Below are positions 59,952 to 64,000 of a stretch of 64,000 bases of DNA, in pieces. Below the pieces are notes generated by a model that worked only from the letters and a program-made list of their open reading frames with translations, searched no databases and was not told where the DNA came from. How positions within the stretch are numbered: position 1 is the stretch's first letter; every line of letters begins with the position of its first letter. A program made the position numbers and the translations under genes. This stretch comes from Mariniblastus sp. (GTDB taxonomy: Bacteria > Planctomycetota > Planctomycetia > Pirellulales > Pirellulaceae), in contig JAKVBG010000001.1 in NCBI GenBank assembly GCA_022447605.1, forward strand, positions 62,001 to 126,000. The letters are read 5' to 3'.

Positions 59952-60384
59952 TGCGGCGCATATCATTCGGCAAGGTGGCCAAATCGTGCTGCAAGGGTTG
60001 TTCGTCAACCGTTACTACCTGGCTGCCGATCCGCCGCTCGAGGTTGATGACCAGCGGGGCCCTTAAGTTAACCGTTAATTTGTTGTTATCGCGACTGACC
60101 ACACCCAGTACAAATGCCTGTTCAGCGGCGGTTAACTGCAGTAATTCAACGTCCTCCGGCTCCAGTCGAACCTGGTAATCTTCCACAAAACGTCGAGGAG
60201 AAACGACAGGCATCGCAATATCGGAATGCTGCATGCTCTGCAGCCAGGCAACCGCCGTATTGTCAGAATCGGCCAATAGCACCCAGTGACGACAATCTTC
60301 AAAACCTAATAGACCGTTCCGGAAAAACAGAATGTCATCGGGTTCGATGTCGATGGCACCAAATCGTGTCGTGTGAATCTTCAT
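59944..60384 (-). CDS. fliW: Flagellar assembly factor FliW
   Basis: MKIHTTRFGAIDIEPDDILFFRNGLLGFEDCRHWVLL...WLQSMQHSDIAMPVVSPRRFVEDYQV...LTVNLRAPLVINLERRIGSQVV. Confidence 0.95.
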   Translation of the reverse strand: MKIHTTRFGAIDIEPDDILFFRNGLLGFEDCRHWVLLADSDNTAVAWLQSMQHSDIAMPVVSPRRFVEDYQVRLEPEDVELLQLTAAEQAFVLGVVSRDNNKLTVNLRAPLVINLERRIGSQVVTVDEQPLQHDLATLPNDMRRSA

Positions 60385-60684
60385 GTTCAAGTTCCGATAA
60401 ACCAGCTGCTCCGGCGCAACGACGGACCGGTGGACTGCCTTTCTGATGATCGGCCGGTTCGGGTCAGGAAATCCAGTAAAACCCTGCCGGTTTCGCGCAT
60501 CGTTCCGATTGAGAAACGACTGTCTGCACCCAAAAAACGATTTGTCCTGTGGGCGCTGACGGACTAACCCCCGGAAATCGGGCATTTTATGGCCGTTTAC
60601 GATTCATCTCGACATCCGGCCGGCTTGCCGGGTACCATTGACCAGACAACCGTTTCCCATGTTCTTGATGTAACTGATAGCAAC

Positions 60685-62295
60685 ATGCTGCCGGCATTGG
60701 CCAGAGACTGGATCACCTTTTCCTACCACCGCGCAGGGATCGCGCTACTGTTGGGCCTGTTAGGCACTCTGCCGTCAACCCGCGCGGATGACTCGGTCGA
60801 CCAATTGATCGGCTCACTCGACAGTCCCCAGTTTATCGTGCGAGAATCGGCCACCCGACAACTGGTCCAAGTCGGAGCCCCCGCCCTGAAAAAATTGGCC
60901 GATCACTATTTCTCCGCTTCGCCGGAACAGGCTTGGCGAATCAAACGAGTGCTGGAAGAGATCGGAACCACCCACGAAGACCCGGAAACCTGTTTCAAAT
61001 CGATCGGGATTCTCTTTGTGCTGGATTCCAATATCGGTGATCGAATCGTTGAATTACTGGACGATTGGAAGGAAAATCGGAGCGACAAGGCGATCGAATT
61101 CCTCAAGTCCAAGGGAGCGCAGTTCAGCAATGGTCCTACCGGGATCAACCTCCCATTGGGCAGGCTGGACATTGATATTCGCCAGGTACTGGAAAGGGAA
61201 CTGAAATCCCAGGAACAGGCCAACAGCCAACCAAAACCGGAAACGGGCCCGCTCTCCCAGGATGACCCCGAGCAGGTTCAGGAAAAGGTCAGTCAAATTT
61301 TAAATGCCAGCTTGGCCGAAAACGAAAATTTTGTCTGGGAACTTTACCGCCAACTTCAATCAAAGCAGGCGGCTGGCTATTCGGGAGCCAAACCGAATGC
61401 GTTGGCTGGCAACCCGATCTTGATGAACCAACGCAACCAGATCATTTTGCAGCCTTTCAGTTTTGATACTTCCCAGGGCTTGCTCGCCGTCTTCGACGAA
61501 ACTTGGCAAGGGAGCGCCGACGACCTGGAACGTCTAGATCATATCTATCAGCTGAACGGTTTAGCATTCAAGAACCGGAGTATCTCGCTCGAAGAAGCCG
61601 TCCTGGTTTCAGGACTGGATCAACTGCAATACTTTGCGATCAACGGGTGTCATACCGACGGATACAAGCTGAAAGATTTGGGGCTGCCCAAATCGCTTCA
61701 GGTCCTAGACCTGGGCCAGTTCCAGCTGGATACAGCGACGGTTCAAATGCTGACTGACCTGAACCTGCTTGTGCTGCGAATGGAAGAGTGTGAGTTAAGC
61801 CCAGGTGCCATCGAGGCCTTTTCTTCCTTGACGACGGTCCAGAACCTGAGCTGGACTCGCACACCTATCAGCGGTGAGCTGTTCGATGCCATGGCCCAAC
61901 TGCCAGCGCTGCGTACGGTCAGTCTTTCGGTCAGCAAATTTCAGCACGAAGACAAGAAACGGTTCGATCAGCAGCGACCCAACTGCCGTTTCATCAATGT
62001 TCCGGTCGCTTTTCTGGGGGTACAAGGGCCGCAGACTCTCAGCTCTTATCAACGGGAAGAAAATTGCCTGATTGAACAGGTTGTGGCCGATTCCTCGGCG
62101 GACAAAGCAGGGATCGAACCGGGGGACATTATCCGCAAGGTCAGTGGACAACCGATCGAAAAATTTGAAGATCTGCGGATGTTCATCACCCAGCACAATG
62201 CCGGCGAGAGTCTCGAATTGGATGTCGAGCGCAACGGGAAGATCATTAAAATTCCCGTCGAACTGGGGAGCATCGACGAGTCACTCGTCCGATAG
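60685..62295 (+). CDS. Secreted HEAT-like/LRR protein with C-terminal PDZ domain
   Basis: SVDQLIGSLDSPQFIVRESATRQL...; LRR-like middle; C-term ADSSADKAGIEPGDIIRKVSGQPIEKFEDLRMFI (PDZ). Confidence 0.85.
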   Translation: MLPALARDWITFSYHRAGIALLLGLLGTLPSTRADDSVDQLIGSLDSPQFIVRESATRQLVQVGAPALKKLADHYFSASPEQAWRIKRVLEEIGTTHEDPETCFKSIGILFVLDSNIGDRIVELLDDWKENRSDKAIEFLKSKGAQFSNGPTGINLPLGRLDIDIRQVLERELKSQEQANSQPKPETGPLSQDDPEQVQEKVSQILNASLAENENFVWELYRQLQSKQAAGYSGAKPNALAGNPILMNQRNQIILQPFSFDTSQGLLAVFDETWQGSADDLERLDHIYQLNGLAFKNRSISLEEAVLVSGLDQLQYFAINGCHTDGYKLKDLGLPKSLQVLDLGQFQLDTATVQMLTDLNLLVLRMEECELSPGAIEAFSSLTTVQNLSWTRTPISGELFDAMAQLPALRTVSLSVSKFQHEDKKRFDQQRPNCRFINVPVAFLGVQGPQTLSSYQREENCLIEQVVADSSADKAGIEPGDIIRKVSGQPIEKFEDLRMFITQHNAGESLELDVERNGKIIKIPVELGSIDESLVR

Positions 62296-62372
62296 GGTGT
62301 CTTCCAGCAGTGGACCAGGATTGCGGAACGAAGATGAGACCACCGGCGCGGCGCATACCGTTCTGGCTGAAC

Positions 62373-62894
62373 CTAGGCAACGAAGGCGAGGTAATAGAAG
62401 ACCCAGCCCGTCAGGGCAGTCATCAACATGGCCAACGAGGCAATCCAACCCCATGTCCGGTGAAACCGGCTGTACGAACCCGGTTCCGGAGGACGGAATC
62501 TGAGCACCGCACCGAACAGCACATAGGCCCAAATGAACGGCGTGGGGATCGCGAATGCAAGATGAACCCACAGCGAGACGTCCACCAGGCCACTGGCTGA
62601 AAACGGTGATTGTTCGGCGGCACTACGCCAATCGGTAAAAAACCGGATGTCAATCTCAAAAGCGATGACCGTCACTGCCAAAATCAGCGCCAGACTGATT
62701 TGAATCGCCCGGTGGGCACGATATTCTCGCCGGGACCGGACCAGGTAAATACTGATGCCCAGCACCAAAAGGACCAGAAACATCGCACAGACAACCGTAT
62801 CCAGCATCAGCGATCCCCGAGAGGGGAGAAAACCGGTGGAACCCAATAGCCATCCCTGGCAGTTTTTCATTGAAACGGTTATCAGTTCAGTCAT
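62373..62894 (-). CDS. DUF420-like membrane protein
   Basis: Multiple TM segments; RSRREYRAHRAIQISLALILAVTVIAFEIDIRF...HLAFAIPTPFIWAYVLFGAVLRF...RFHRTWGWIASLAMLMTALTGWVFYYLAFVA. Confidence 0.75.
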   Translation of the reverse strand: MTELITVSMKNCQGWLLGSTGFLPSRGSLMLDTVVCAMFLVLLVLGISIYLVRSRREYRAHRAIQISLALILAVTVIAFEIDIRFFTDWRSAAEQSPFSASGLVDVSLWVHLAFAIPTPFIWAYVLFGAVLRFRPPEPGSYSRFHRTWGWIASLAMLMTALTGWVFYYLAFVA

Positions 62895-63055
62895 AAAAAC
62901 TCAGGTTCCATCTCGTTTCAAACAGATCAGGCCATCTCTTGACCACTTTTCTTGAGACGCCGAACCGATTAGTTTATTTGAAAAGTCAGCCGGAAGCGAT
63001 ACAACTTGCCAGATCGCTATGGAAGAGCCTGTTCGATGAACCGAAGGATGCTCCC

Positions 63056-63139
63056 GGCCGAGTGGCGGAATTGGCAGACGCTCAGGATTTAAAATCCTGT
63101 GTCCATTAGGACGTGCGGGTTCGAGTCCCGCCTCGGCTA
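63056..63139 (+). tRNA. tRNA-Leu(UAA)
   Basis: GGCCGAGTGGCGGAATTGGCAGACGCTCAGGATTTAAAATCCTGTGTCCATTAGGACGTGCGGGTTCGAGTCCCGCCTCGGCTA; anticodon TAA; class II variable arm. Confidence 0.93.
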
Positions 63140-63200
63140 TTTCTCCCTGACTTAGCCTGGCCGTCAGAGCAGGTAAGACAGCGTTTTTGGCTGCACCTGC

Positions 63201-63824
63201 CTATTTCAGTTCCTTGATACGAACATTCCGATACCAAATCCGCTTGGCCTCGTCCTGGAAACTGATGTAACCACTGGCAGGGCGATCGTTCAACTCGGTC
63301 TGGCTCAGGTCCAAGTCCTGAATCTTCTCGCCATTGAGAACGACCACCAAATGATCGCCCCGAAGGGTGATGGTGTAACGGTTCCATTCGCCGGCCGGCT
63401 TGACCATCATCTTGGACGGCGCCGACGTGCGGATCACACCGCCACAGTCGTGGTGTCCAAATTTCTTCTTGCCGTGGGTATCCAGGATCTGAACTTCAAA
63501 GCCGCTCTTGACGTGGTTTTTCAGGTCGCCGACCCGCATGAACACGCCAGAATTCCCTTTCTTGTTGAACTTGAACTCCAGGTCCAGTACAAAATCAGCG
63601 TACTTTCGATCCGTCGTCAGGTAATCCGGGTAACGCTGCCAGCCACTCTCACCTTCTCTCGGTTTGAGCGTCACGACATTTCCTTCTTCGATCACCCAAT
63701 TCCCGCTGGTCTGCCAGCCTGACAGATCCTTCCCGTTGAACATTGGCTTGAACTCAGGATCTTGGGGGACATAGCCTTCTGTTGCCAACAGGGTGGCAAT
63801 CACGATCCATACAATCTTGTTCAT
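63201..63824 (-). CDS. DUF1080 (3-keto-disaccharide hydrolase-like) secreted protein
   Basis: PEFKPMFNGKDLSGWQTSGNWVIEEGNVVTLKPREGESGWQRYPDYLTTDRKYADFVLDLEFKFNKKGNSGVFMR. Confidence 0.9.
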   Translation of the reverse strand: MNKIVWIVIATLLATEGYVPQDPEFKPMFNGKDLSGWQTSGNWVIEEGNVVTLKPREGESGWQRYPDYLTTDRKYADFVLDLEFKFNKKGNSGVFMRVGDLKNHVKSGFEVQILDTHGKKKFGHHDCGGVIRTSAPSKMMVKPAGEWNRYTITLRGDHLVVVLNGEKIQDLDLSQTELNDRPASGYISFQDEAKRIWYRNVRIKELK

Positions 63825-64000
63825 GGCAACCTCGGACTGAATTCCTAAACCGTTCGACCAACCCGCGACTCCGTGTTGGACACCCCGTTACGGTACCCGT
63901 TTTCGACCCGCCGTCAACCGAATTCCAAGACTGGGCCAGCCTGAAAAATAAAAACCGGTTGATCGCCGACTGGCAACCGATTGGCAGCCGTTACATCGCC

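Overview
This 64 kb window reads as ordinary-density chromosome of a planctomycete-like bacterium. Support comes from DUF1549/DUF1553 + DUF1501 gene pairs, DUF1080 proteins, a DUF1559 prepilin-like protein, a PEP-CTERM protein, and LRR/PDZ secreted proteins. Housekeeping genes include homoserine dehydrogenase, an apgM-type mutase/putative homoserine kinase, mnmG, nnrD-like, argG, csrA/fliW, a HemQ-like protein and exopolysaccharide genes (WecA/MraY-like, O-antigen ligase-like). There are three tRNAs (Ser-UGA, Val-UAC, Leu-UAA). The most notable observation is two apparently 'broken' ORF pairs that join in frame through UGA codons at redox-motif positions. One is a secreted thioredoxin-like/CxxCH/PDZ protein with a UxxU motif (35031..36362 +). 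The other is a secreted thioredoxin-like protein with a GCTU motif (38881..40062 -). Both have SECIS-like hairpins just downstream of the UGA. I interpret them as two selenoproteins within 4 kb. Other leads: a possible zinc/metal-limitation locus (45.9-51.1 kb) with an all3515-like PEP-CTERM protein, a Cys-rich repeat MerC-like protein and a Fur/Zur-like palindrome; a hom/apgM-like threonine pathway pair; several unusual domain fusions; and a signal-peptide-bearing SAM methyltransferase. No CRISPR array, prophage or transposon was recognised. All assignments come from reading the sequence; no database search was run.
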